Assembly: GCA_028554755.1 (NCBI GenBank) | Contig: JAPTOF010000015.1 | Coordinates: 2,852,001 to 2,916,000, forward strand | Direction of reading: 5' to 3' | DNA length: 64,000 nucleotides | Source: Cordia subcordata | Lineage: Eukaryota; Streptophyta; Magnoliopsida; Boraginales; Cordiaceae | Shown: piece after piece, positions 41,719-52,748 of the stretch | Layout of the letters: every line of letters begins with the position of its first letter | Position numbering within the stretch: position 1 is the stretch's first letter | Notes under the pieces: model-generated | Told to the model about the DNA's origin: nothing | Seen by the model: only the letters and a program-made list of their open reading frames with translations | Database searches by the model: none | Translations under genes and position numbers: made by a program

Positions 41719-43924
41719 TTGGTTTTCATTGGTAAGAAAAAGAAAAGCTCTTCTGCTTCAAGACAAAGTGATAGAATCCTAGCAGAAAAGCAAGTGATGG
41801 ATAGTTCCTCTATAGCTTTCTTGGCCAAGGATCTTAATGACGAGGTGGATTTAGCCTCTTCTTCTTCTTTTGAGAGGGAAGATGCTTCATCCACCTCTAG
41901 CAAGGAATTCAAGGAAGTCTTTGAAGCACTCAAATCTGGCCACACTTATAAGGAACACCTTAATGTTCAACACAAAGCAAAGGTAGAATTGGTTAGTATC
42001 CTCACTCATAAATCTCAATCTCGCTCCCCCCCACTCCTTGTTCAAGAAAATGTTCAAACCTTTGCACAAATTCCTTCAAGATTGATCTTGATAAGCTTCC
42101 ATTACAAACTCCATTGCAAATTTTTTCAACACCCGATCCTACTCAAGCTTCGTTTCCCTCCCAAGAAGCTTCAGTCAAAATGGAGATTGAAAAGGACATT
42201 GAGTCTTTACATGATAGTCAAAAGAATTTGAGTAGAGTGGACAACTCTATTACACACAAGATCTCAGCCGAAAAGGAACTTGGAGAGGACAGGTGGTCTT
42301 TACCCGAAGGGCTTAAGATTGTGCATGGACCAGTTAACAATCTTGCATCTAAATTTGTTGGCCCTTCTACTGTGCATTGCAGCAACTTTTTGGCCTCCTC
42401 CAAGCATATTTCGACAGCACATAACAACCAAGAGCTACCACTTTCTGGCCCTTGGAATTTGAATGCAAATTCACGGCTCATACTTAAAGAGTTCCCTCTA
42501 CTTATGCCAAATCAACTCCAAAATGAAGTGGCTGCCACCAAAGCTAATAATGCAATGCAATCAAAGAGCACAACTTAGCAATCCTCACCCCTCAACTCAA
42601 ACTATACTCGGCCAGCATCATTTCTTGACAAGGATGGCCATTTCTACAACAACCCATCCACTTTTGACGTTGATCTTGGCAAGAAAAATTATGGCAAAGC
42701 AAGCTTACCTCAACAAAATGCTCAAGGGAATAATGCTCCACCAAGCACAAGCTTCTAGCCACCAAAATGCATGGATAAAGGCCCTTAAACTAAGGTATGA
42801 ACCCTCCACAAATAGTCCCACTCTTGATTGGGGTGGTGTTTTTGCGGAACATATGGCAACTAATCTCAAATTTGATGAAATGCATGAGTTCAATATTGTT
42901 GATGGGAGAAGAGAGGTTGCTGATCCCCCGGAGGTTTTATATGATGATGGAGATTGTTTTTGGTCCCATTGTCTTGTGGGAAAATTCTAAGGTGCCCCTC
43001 CACCATTCTTTCTCATAAGAAACATGGTTGAATTTGCATGAAAGAAATTTTGCAAAATAGATATTCATACTAAAGGAAAGGGCCTCTTTTTTTTTCAAAT
43101 TTGAGAAATAGGAATTTTGCCAAAAAGTCCTCCAACAACTTTGGCATGTTAACCGTAGACCTCTCTTGTTGAGAAAATGGGAACCCAATATGGAATTCAT
43201 CAACTTAACATGCAAAAAAGATCCCATTTGGGTGAAGCTTTGGAATGTACCAATGAGTCTCTACTCCAAAAGAGGACTTGGTTATGTTGCATCATTCATT
43301 GAAAATCCAATTCAAATGGATGCCCTTACTGATTTAAGAAGGAACTTAGAATTTGCTAGAATTTGTGTTAAAGTTGATTTGGAAGGAAATCTTCCAAATG
43401 TCATCTTTCCAAAGCTTCGAAATGGCTCAAGAGCAAGGGTTGATGTGGAATATGCATGGAATCCAAGCAAATACACCTATTACAAAATGGTTGGGCATGT
43501 TGAAGGGAATTGTCCTTTGAAGATTAAATCACACTCTAACAACCTGCTTCAAGTACAACCCACTCGGCATAATCCCAAAGTCCAATATGAATGGCAAGTT
43601 GTGGGCAAGAGACAAGCTCTATTGAAGTATTCAAATCCAAGTAAAGAGCCCCTTGTGAATGACATAGCCACCAAAGTCGTGGAAGACAATATTCGGCCTT
43701 CTACTCCCAAGGTCAATCTTGACCCCTCAAGCTCTTATAATGCAAATCCTAATACTTTTGAAGTCCTTGACCAGGTTGAGGATAATGAAAAAGATGGTCC
43801 AAATCAAATTATTAAGCATGGCGTGAATGGGGAAAAGGAAAAGAAAGGCAGCCCCAATACACTTGAGACTCACGACCCGGGGATCAATGATCCTCCTCCT
43901 ACTTCCATCCCAATTTCTCTATGA
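41719..43924 (+). pseudogene. L14 ORF1: DUF4283/zinc-knuckle protein
   Basis: Start region GKKKKSSSASRQSDRILA (the usual SAR is SDR). Open to about 42060; a frame change gives 42114-42578 (Ser-rich), then a stop. QNAWIKALKLRYEPSTN, DWGGVFAEH and REVADPPEVLYDDGDCFW to a stop at 42988; TGA for Trp at 43039; a frameshift in the T/A tract near 43095. Open from 43166 to 43924: DUF4283 (RRNLEFARICVKVDL) and a damaged knuckle in which both first cysteines are Tyr (YTYYKMVGH, then C). ATGA overlap with ORF2 at 43921. Confidence 0.83.
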
Positions 43925-44872
43925 ATTTTTGCTGTTGGAATATTAGGGGCCTCAATTCCCTAAACAAAGAAAAAGAGGTTAAGTTGCTGATTAACAAACA
44001 TCACTTGGATTTCTTTTCCCTTTTGGAAAATAAAGTTGTTGGCAATGATAGCATCAACCACATTAGTTCTCATTTTGACAACTGTGGTTTTGCAAATCAC
44101 TTGAATGATATGGTTAAAGGGAGAATTTGGCTGTTTTGGAGGAAAAGCATTTAAGCTACTTTCATTGATTCTTGTGATCAAGGCCTTCTTTTCAACTTTG
44201 ATGATCAACTTCACGTCTTTTTTTGTTGCCTTTGTCAATGGATGTAATGAAGCCTCTAAAAGAAGCAAACTTTGGAGCAAGCTTGGTCTTTGGTGCACTT
44301 GGTGTAATGATAGTGACTTTTGCATTATGGGTGATTTCAATGAAGTCTTACAATGTGGAGATAAATATAGCACTTCAGCCATTCCAAGAAGTGCTAAGGA
44401 CTTTAAAAGATTAGTGGTCAATGCAAACTTGCAAGAAGCTAAAGCTCATGGACCTCACTTTACTTGGACAAACAAGAGCGATCATAAAAACTTCTTGGCA
44501 AGTAAAATTGATAGGGCTTTGGTGAATGCAAATTGGATTCAAACTATCAACATTCTTTCTTATTGGCAAACAATCCCGGCATATCTGACCATTGCCCTCT
44601 TATTATGCACAACTGTAAGTCTTGGCATCCCTCTCCTAAACCTTTTAAATTCTACAATGCATGGACTTCTCACTTGGATTTCTTGAAGATAGTGGATAAA
44701 CAATGGAGTACACGGGTTTTTGGTACCCCAATGTTCAAACTTTTTCAAAAGCAAAAACTTCTCAAGAAAGCTCTCACATTGTTTGATATGAGATATTTTG
44801 CTTGTATTCCGAACACCATTAAGGAGCTTCGGGAGGAGCTAAGTGCCGTCCAAATTGCCCTCTATAATGGTG

Positions 44873-44889
44873 AGCACAACAACACTCTT
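44873..44889. repeat. Target-site duplication of L15 (left copy)
   Basis: AGCACAACAACACTCTT, repeated at 52945-52961. Confidence 0.94.
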
Positions 44890-45997
44890 TTTTTTTGCAG
44901 ATCAAGTAAGAAAAATTCATTGCTGCAAATCAGATTTGTACAAGTACAATGATGGTGTAACCATCAAACCTACTTAAGTAAATCATCAAGTTTCCACAAT
45001 TTACAAAGGGTTTTGTTCAAATGTGTTGAAGGAAACTTCCTATTACAAGAAATTTTAACTCTAACATCATTGAAGATTGTGGTACAAACAAATTCCTCTG
45101 TCTTTGCTTCATTCTTGAAAATTCTTCTATTTCTTTCCATCTAGATGTGATAGACTGTAGCACCCAAGAGATGCTTGAGGATTGATGCTTTCAAATGTTT
45201 CTCATGAGCAAATGGAGTGATATAGTTGAAAATTTCTTGCCAACAAATAAGGCTCTCCGGGACAATAGTTAAAGATAAGCCAAATCTCCAAATACGCCTA
45301 GTAAAACTACATTCAAAAAAGAGATGATCTCTAGTCTCACATCCCATATAGCAAATGATGCATGTGGTGCTGGTGTTAAGTCCCCAAAATGAAATTCTGA
45401 ATCTTGTGCTTAGGCGGTTATGATGTGCAAGCCAAACAATAAAACTATGCCTTGGGTTGTGACCTTTATGCCAAATGATATTATGTCCACTGAAGTGATT
45501 ACCTTTAATTCTAATATGCTCCCATGTGTGCTTTAAAGAAAACCCACCATTAGGAGAAAGATTCCAAGCAAAAGAATCATGTGAATTCTCATCAAGTGTA
45601 AAGCTTGGTGGTTCAATAGAGGAAAGATGCAAAGGCCAACTCCAAGAACCATTGAGAAAAATATCACTAACCTTTGCATAGATGGATGGGGTAGGAAAGA
45701 TATTGCTTCAATGCTCAAAAGGTGGTCCATCATTATGCCAATTGTCAATCCAAAAGTGTGTATTCATACCATTCCCAATGTTGTGCTTAATTATATTTCT
45801 TGCATAGCCACGGCATGCAAGGATAGCCTTGAAGATCCAACTAGTATCTTGAGATGCTTGCAAAATCCAAATGGAAGAATCCTTGATATAATTGCAATGA
45901 ATCCATTGGCTCCAAAGTGATTCTTTAATGGCATACATCCTCCAAAAAATTTTGAGCATAAATACTTTATTGATTTCTTGAATTCTTCTAATGCCAA

Positions 45998-46007
45998 GAC
46001 CACCTTC
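45998..46007. repeat. Target-site duplication of L16 (left copy)
   Basis: GACCACCTTC, repeated at 48106-48115. Confidence 0.88.
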
Positions 46008-48105
46008 TTGATTTCTTGGGTAAAAGATTTTAGGCCTATTTCTTGCTGCAACACCATTTAAGAGTGTTTGCCTTCTATCATCTCTTGGAATCAATCGGCT
46101 TTTATTAAAGGGAGGCTTATTAATGAGAATATTCTTGTTGCACATGATATCCTTAGAGGCTATTCAAGAACTCATATTTCTCCTCGTTGTGCACTCAAAG
46201 TTGATATCATGAAGGCTTTTGATTCACTCAATTGGAATTTTATTGAATGTACTCTTCATGCGTTTGGCTTCCCAAGTTTCTTTGTGAAATGGATCATGTC
46301 TTGTATCACATCAACAAGTTTCTCTGTGGCAATCAATGGAAGTTTAGAGGGGTATTTTAAAGGAGCAAATGGGATAAGGCAAGGGGATCCCCTCTCACCA
46401 TACATTTTTGTTATTTGCATGGAAGTATTATCATGCATGCTCAACAAGTTGGAACAAGATCAAAAGTTTGGGTTTCATCCAAAATGTGCAAAGTTGAGGT
46501 TGAACCATCTTTGTTTTGCTGATGACCTTTTTATCTTTTGCAAAGGAAATATCAAATCAATTGAGTGCATTATGGATGTCTTGGAGAACTTTTGCTCTCT
46601 CTTGGGTCTTAAAGCAAACCCTTCCAAGAGTAATATTTTCTTTGGTGGTGTTCCTCATGAAACAAAGCTGGCCATTCTCTGCAAAATGAACTTCAAAGAA
46701 GGTAATCTTCCTATAAGATATTTGGGTGTTCCTCTTGTGTCAAGGAAGCTCCGTAGGGCAGATTGTTTACCTCTTTTGGAGAAAATCAATAGAAGGCTTG
46801 AAAGCTGGACCAATCATTGGCTTTCCTACATGGGTAGATTAACCCTTATAAAATCCACACTCTTGCAAATTTGTTCCTTTTGGGCTGGTGCATTTCTTCT
46901 TCCCAAAAGTATCATTCAAAAATTGAATCCAAATTTTGTGCTTTCCTTTGGAAGAATACTGGGGCTAAGATTGCATGGAAAGACATTTGTCTCCCTCTTG
47001 ATGAAGGTGGACTTGGTATCCGGAAGATTGAAGACATCAACAGCACTTTTCTCCTTAAATCCTTTTGGAGAATGTATACTTGTAGGGATTCTCTTTGGAG
47101 CAATTGGATGCAAATTAACTACATCAAGGACAAATCGATTTGGACTCTCACCACTTCTAAGGATGATAGTTGGGTTCTCAAAACCTCCTCAAAATTGAAA
47201 CTTTGCAAGAGCCCATATCTCTCATGTACTGCAATGGAAAGCACACGCACTTTTGGCATGACAAATGGCACACACATGGGGTTCTTAGCAATTTTTGGAG
47301 CAGCACTCTCAACAATCCACCATACTATGCTAAGGTGTGTGACATTTTCGTTTTTGGTAATTGGTTTTGGCCTATTCATCTCATGCATTTTGATCCACCT
47401 TGCACCAATCTTGTGGAAGAAAATCTTGATGCTTTTACTTGGAAACTTTCTCCAAATGGTGAATTCACTTTCTCGCACACTTGGGAGGAAATCAGAAGGA
47501 AGAAGAATAAAGTTGATTGGCACTATATTGTTTGGTTCAAAGGACATACACCAAGACATGCATTTTTTACTTGGCTTGCTATTCATGATCGACTTTCCAC
47601 AAAATTCAGATTGCTTTATTGGGGTAGAGAGCTGAATCCCACTTGCATTTTGGCAACTTTGGATGTGAAACTAGAGACCATCTTTTCTTTAATTGTTGTT
47701 TCACTAGAAGGATCTGGAGGAAAGGACTTCATCTTACCATGATCCAAGAAACTTTGATCGATTGGGGAGACATTATTGCTTTTTTTTCACCTTTTGCACT
47801 CGAAGATAATCTTAAAGCTACTATCTTGAAGCACTTTTTGGAGGCTGCAATCTACTTCATTTGGATTGAGAGGAATCATCGTGAATTTCACAAGAGTTTC
47901 AAGACAGAGGAGCAAATCTTTTCATCCATCTTTAATCATGTTAGACTTAAATGCATTGTTGGAAAATATTTCACTACTTCTAGTTTGAATAGGAAAATTT
48001 GTAAATTGTGGGGGATGGAAGAAATCCTCCTTTGATCAGTTTGTATTTGTAATTTTGTTTTCTTTCTTGAATGAAATTTCTTACTTTCCTCGCAAAAAAA
48101 AAAAA
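46008..48105 (+). mobile_element. 5'-truncated LINE L16 inside L15
   Basis: It begins in the RT (KDFRPISCCNTI) at 46008 and ends with A12 (48094-48105) after TTACTTTCCTCGC. GACCACCTTC at 45998-46007 recurs at 48106-48115, the target-site duplication (12 bp if tail A's count). Orientation is opposite to L15. Confidence 0.92.
46022..48035 (+). pseudogene. L16 ORF2: RT palm to zf-RVT
   Basis: After an early stop, 376 codons are open (46068-47198, with a shift near 46920): SWNQSAFIKGRLINENI, LKVDIMKAFDSLNW, GIRQGDPLSPYIFV and active site FADD (46515-46526), IRYLGVPLVSRKLRRAD. Overlapping frames 46871-47635 and 47170-47742 carry the FLWKNTGAKIAWKD and WHDKWHTHG regions. The zf-RVT cysteines are split by a small deletion ([11 protein letters not shown] in the last frame). 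Open 47643-48035, ending KLWGMEEILL. Confidence 0.83.
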
Positions 48106-49002
48106 GACCACCTTCATTGTATGGCAAACAAAGATCTTTCCATGCAACTTTGGGACCCATTCCTCTCCAAAGGAAAACTTTAAATTTTTATTCAATGGCT
48201 GCCAAGAGACCTTTTGGAAGAAGGATAGCATTAGCCCAATATGCACAAATTTGAATGAGAGTGGACTTGATAAGAACAAGTCTACCCGCAAAGGACAGCC
48301 AATTATTGCACCAAGCATCAAGTCTTGAATTAATCTTCTCCAAGAGTGGGTAGCAATCCGCCTTCATAAGCTTCCTAGAAACAAGTGGAATGCCTAAATA
48401 CTGGATAGGAAGTTCACCCTCATGGAAACCCACTTTTCTCATAATGGCAACTTTGTTTTCATTAGAAATTCCCCCAAAGAAAATGTCACTCTTGGAAGGA
48501 TTAATGTTCAGCCCGAAAAGAGTAGCAAAGGTCTTCAAGGTGTCCATAATGCAATCAATGGAAGATAAATCGCCTTTGCAAAAAAGGAAGAGATCATCCA
48601 CAAAACAAAGGTGATTAAGCTTTAAGCTTGTGCATTTAGGATGAAAATGAAATATTGGGTTATCTTCCAACTTATTCATCATACAAGAGAGCACCTCCAT
48701 ACAAATGACAAAAAGATAAGGTGAAATGGGATCTCCTTGCCTTATGCCATTAGCACCAGAAAAATAACCTTCTAAACCACCATTAATTGCAACAGAGAAA
48801 CTAGGTGTAGTAACACAAGCCATAATCCACTTCACAAATCCATGAGGAAATCCAAAAGCAAGAAGTGTGCATTCAAGAAAATTCCAATTCAAAGAATCAA
48901 ATGCTTTCGTGATATCCACCTTGAGAGCACATCTAGGTGAGATATGTCTTCTAGTATAACCCCTCAAAAGATCATGAGCAATAAGAATAATCTCAGTTAT
49001 AT

Positions 49003-49089
49003 GCCTATTATGGATAAAGGTTGATTGGTTCCAAGAAATGATGTGAGGCAAGCATCCTTTGAGCCTATTATGGATAAAGGTTGATTGGT
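49003..49089. repeat. 27-bp direct repeat in L15 ORF2
   Basis: The same 27 bases stand at 49003-49029 and 49063-49089 (period 60). On the coding strand this duplicates the STFIHNR codons and replaces the conserved NTIYKCISK segment. Confidence 0.9.
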
Positions 49090-50655
49090 ATTGCAACATG
49101 AAATCGGCCTAAAATCTTTTAACCAAAGAAGGGTTTGGGATTTTCGGTACAAGGGTGATAATTGTTGCATTTACCTCCTTGAGAAGCATGTTTGACTCAA
49201 ACAAAGATTTGATGGCATTTGTCACATCTTCCTTCACAATCTCCCAAGCCACCATATAAAAATGGGAGGTGTAGCCATCTGGTCCCAGGCTCTTGTTAGG
49301 ATGAAGAAAGAAGATAGCTTCCTTGATCTCTTGATTTGTGATGGGTGCACAAAGATTGGCAGCAAGCTCATTATCAATAGCCTCCCTAATAATGCTTTTA
49401 ACCATATCCACACAAGCATGAGAGATAGTTGGAGTTCCAAGGAGTTTTTTGAAGTAGTAAATGAACTCTTTCTTCACTTCAAAATCCTCTAAAAGAAGCT
49501 GGCCATTTTCATTCTTGATTGCTTTAATGGAGTTTTTAAGCCTTCTCCCATTCACAGCTTTGAAAAAGAAGGTAGAATTGGAATCACCTTCTTTAATCCA
49601 AGAAAGCCTAGATTTTTGATAGAGCATAGCTTTATAAGAGGATTCAAGCTCTTCCAAATTTACCATAAGCTTCTTTTCCTTATCAAGAAGGGCTGAATTG
49701 TTCATTCCATTATGAATGGCACATTGCAAAAGACCAATTTCCTCATTAGTCTTCTTGATGGCAAAAGGAATGCAAGCAAAGTGTTCCTTGTCAAAAGACT
49801 TGAGTGCTTTCTTTAGAATTTTTTGCTTTTGATAAAGGATGAACATTGGAGCACTAAAAATCCGTGTACTCTAATATTCATTAACAAGTTTCAAGAAACC
49901 ATAGTGTGAAGTCCAAACATTATAAAATTTAAATGGCTTAGGAGAAGAAAGCCAAGCCTTACAAATTTGCATAATGAGAGGGCAATGGTCAGAGGCTCCA
50001 GGGGGGTCCACCAAGAGAAAGGAATCTTGATAGGTATGGATCCAATTTGCATTAACCAAAGCCCTATCAATCTTGCTGGCCAAGAAGTTATTTTCATTTC
50101 CCTTGTTAGTCCAAGTGAAGTGCGGTCCATGCGATTTTGCTTCATGAAGTCCAGCCTTGGCAACAAATCTTTGAAAGCTCCAAGCACTCTTTGGAATTGA
50201 ATGGGAGAAGGATTTGTCTCCATAATGCAACACTTCATTAAAATCTCCCATGATGCAAAGTTCACTATCATTACACCAAGTGCACCATTCCTCAAGTTTA
50301 CTCCAAAGTTTGTTTCTTTTGGAAGCATCATTATGACCATAGAGAAAAGCCACAAAGAAAGACTTATGGATATGATCATCAAAATTAAAAAGAAGGGCTT
50401 GCTCACAAGAGAAAACAAAAGTGGCAAGAATGCTGTTTTTCCAAAAGAGCCAAATACGCCCCTTCACCATATCATCAATGTGGTTGTAAAAACCCTTATT
50501 CCAAAAAGTGGTGCTGATTTGATTAAAGTGATCAAGGGAAACCACTTTATTTTCCAAAATGCAAATAATATCCAAGCAATGCTTATTAATCAGCACTTTC
50601 GCTTCCCTTTGCTTATTTGGCGAATTAAAGCCCTTAATATTCCAAGTGCAAAAAT

Positions 50656-52748
50656 TCATTTGGAAGAAGGAGAGCAAGCACTAGGCCTCGGGTTACCATA
50701 GCCTTTTGCATTTAGATTTTCTAATTCCTTGGTAGCCTCTTCAATCTTGCTGTATTGTAGTTCCCCTTCCTCAACATCCCCCATAGTATCAAGTGCTTCA
50801 AAAAGATTTGTGTTTAAGGATTTTGAGCATGTGGGATCTTGAAAAAACTTAGAAGGAGAAGATGGCCGAGAGGCGAGATTTTCCTTAATAGAAGGCCGAA
50901 CATCCTCCTTAGTAGTCTTAGTTGCATCTTGGATCTTCAAAGAAGAATGTTTTCTTTCCACAACTTGCCACTCATTATGGACTTTAGGAGCTTGCTTCTG
51001 AAAATTCTTTAGTGGAGGAGGGGCATTAGGCTTTCTTGGACATTTTTCTTCAACATGGCCAACCACCTTGCAATGACTACATTTGATTGGTCTCCAAGCA
51101 TATTCAACATCAATTTTTGATTGAGTACCATTTCTTAATTTAGGGAAAATAGCATCCGGCAGCTTGTCATCCAAATCAACCTCAATGCAAACTCTAGCAA
51201 ATTCAAGATTTCTCCTTGATTCGGTGAGGGCATCCATTTGAATTGGTTTTCCAATGAAAGAAGCAACATAACCTAATCCCCTTTTAGAGTAAAGACTCAT
51301 TGGAACATTCCATAATTTAACCCAAAGAGGAACTTTCTTGCATGATAAGTTCACAAATTCAAGATTTGGCTCCCATTTTCTCAAAAGGAGTGGCCTATGA
51401 TTAACATGCCAAAGTTGCTGCAATACTTTTTGGCAATACTCCTCCTTCTCAAATTTATAGATAATAAGTCTCTTTCCTTTGGTGAAGATTTCAACCTTGC
51501 CAAACTTCCACCAAGCAAAATTAACCATATTTCTAATTAAGAAAAGTGGGGGGGGGGGGGAGCTCCTAAGAATTGCCCAACTAAGCAATGAGTTCAAAAA
51601 TTATCCCTATCTTCATAAAGGTCCTCTGGGGGATCTTGCACAATTCTATTGCCTTCAACAAATTTAATAACATGCTCTTCTTCAAACTTAAGATTAGTTT
51701 CCATATATTTAGCAAAAACACCTCCCCAATCAGAATAAGGCTCATTAGGAGTTGGTTCAAACCTAACCTTTGGTGGCTTATTCCATGCATTATGACGGGT
51801 TGAGGGATTGTCTCCTTCAACGTGGCCTTTATGTGCATTTTGATCTCCTTGTCTTCTCAGATTAGCTCCCAAGAATTGCATTGTGCTGAAGCTTTGTTTT
51901 GTATAATGAAAGTGAGAATCTGCCCGATGAGGTTGTTGTTGAGTGGCTTGTGCTTGTGTGGCATTTTTTGCTTTGTTGGCATCCACTCTAGCATCCATAT
52001 CATTAAGAAGTGGGCCTGAAGTTTGCTTTGTGGGTCCAGCCGAGCCATTTGAATTTAGCCCCTCAAGAGGAGGGAAATCTTCAAATGGATCACGTGCTTG
52101 AAGCTCTTTTGTAATTGAATCTAAATTTGACTTCTCTATGGAAGTGTGTGTTGTCAAATTTTGATTGGATGGGGCTGACAAGAAGCTGCCATGAAGTTGA
52201 CCCCCTTGCAAGATCCCTTGGGTAATACCTTTGTCCATGCCAAGTGAGTGACCATCGGGTAAAAAGCTGCTGCCCAATCTATCTTCTTCCTCAGCCATTG
52301 CACCATGGGAGGCCGACTAAGCTTCATTATAAGGGTGATGGAGACCATTAGCTTCAGATTGATAAGCTTCAAGAGAAGGTTGCTTCGCAAGTTCAATTTC
52401 CGAATGTTTAAAGCAAGGGTCCAAATCCATTCTTGAAGAAGATGATGGAATCCGAGAGCTTGTTTTAAGAGTTAAGCTCTTAACCAAATCAGCCTTAGCT
52501 TTACTTTGAACTTCAACATGCTTTTTGTAGGAGGAACCCGCTTCCAAAGCTTCAAAAACTTCTTTAAAAACTTGACTTGAGGTTGATTGAGCATCTCCAC
52601 TAGCAAGTGGTGAAGAGGCCAAATCAACCTCATTATTTGAGGAAGAAGAAACAGATTTGGCAACCGAAAAAGCATCCAATGATTGCTTCTTACCATTGAG
52701 CCGAGCACTAGATCTCACCGGAGAAGAAACCTTCTTTTTCTTACCCAT
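50656..52748 (-). pseudogene. L15 ORF1: DUF4283/zinc-knuckle protein, nearly intact
   Basis: MGKKKKVSSPVRSSARLNG at 52748; open to 52317 (coiled segment EALEAGSSYKKHVEVQSKAK), then one stop, then open from 52298 to 51594 (Gln-rich linker, RFEPTPNEPYSDWGGVFAKY). One stop in the DNF.THCLVG motif is followed by an open frame from 51597 to 50656: DUF4283 (SRRNLEFARVCIEVDL), an intact CCHC knuckle (CSHCKVVGHVEEKC, about 51030-51085) and a polar tail. Only two or three lesions, the best-kept ORF1 here. The ATGA overlap with ORF2 is at 50656-50659. Confidence 0.88.

Larger units (their letters stand above)
44970..50659 (-). pseudogene. L15 ORF2: endonuclease, RT, zf-RVT; split by L16
   Basis: The start at 50659 (MNFCTWNIKGFNS) opens a complete endonuclease to 49871: CILENKV, GDFNEVLHYGDKS, GASDHCPL. 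TAG replaces a Trp at 49871-49873. Open from 49846 to 49109: SRLSWIKEGDSNSTFF, NPNKSLGPDGYTS. A 27-bp repeat disturbs the frame near 49003-49089, then 49099-48188 is open. The active site is FVDD instead of FADD (48593-48604), so even that part is altered. L16 interrupts at 46007. The zf-RVT block (45632-45141) has CIICYMGCETRDH, C. Confidence 0.87.

Noticed and set aside
49003..49089. CRISPR-like or satellite repeat
   Set aside because: Only two copies, inside ORF2, duplicating its own codons: a local slip or repair event.
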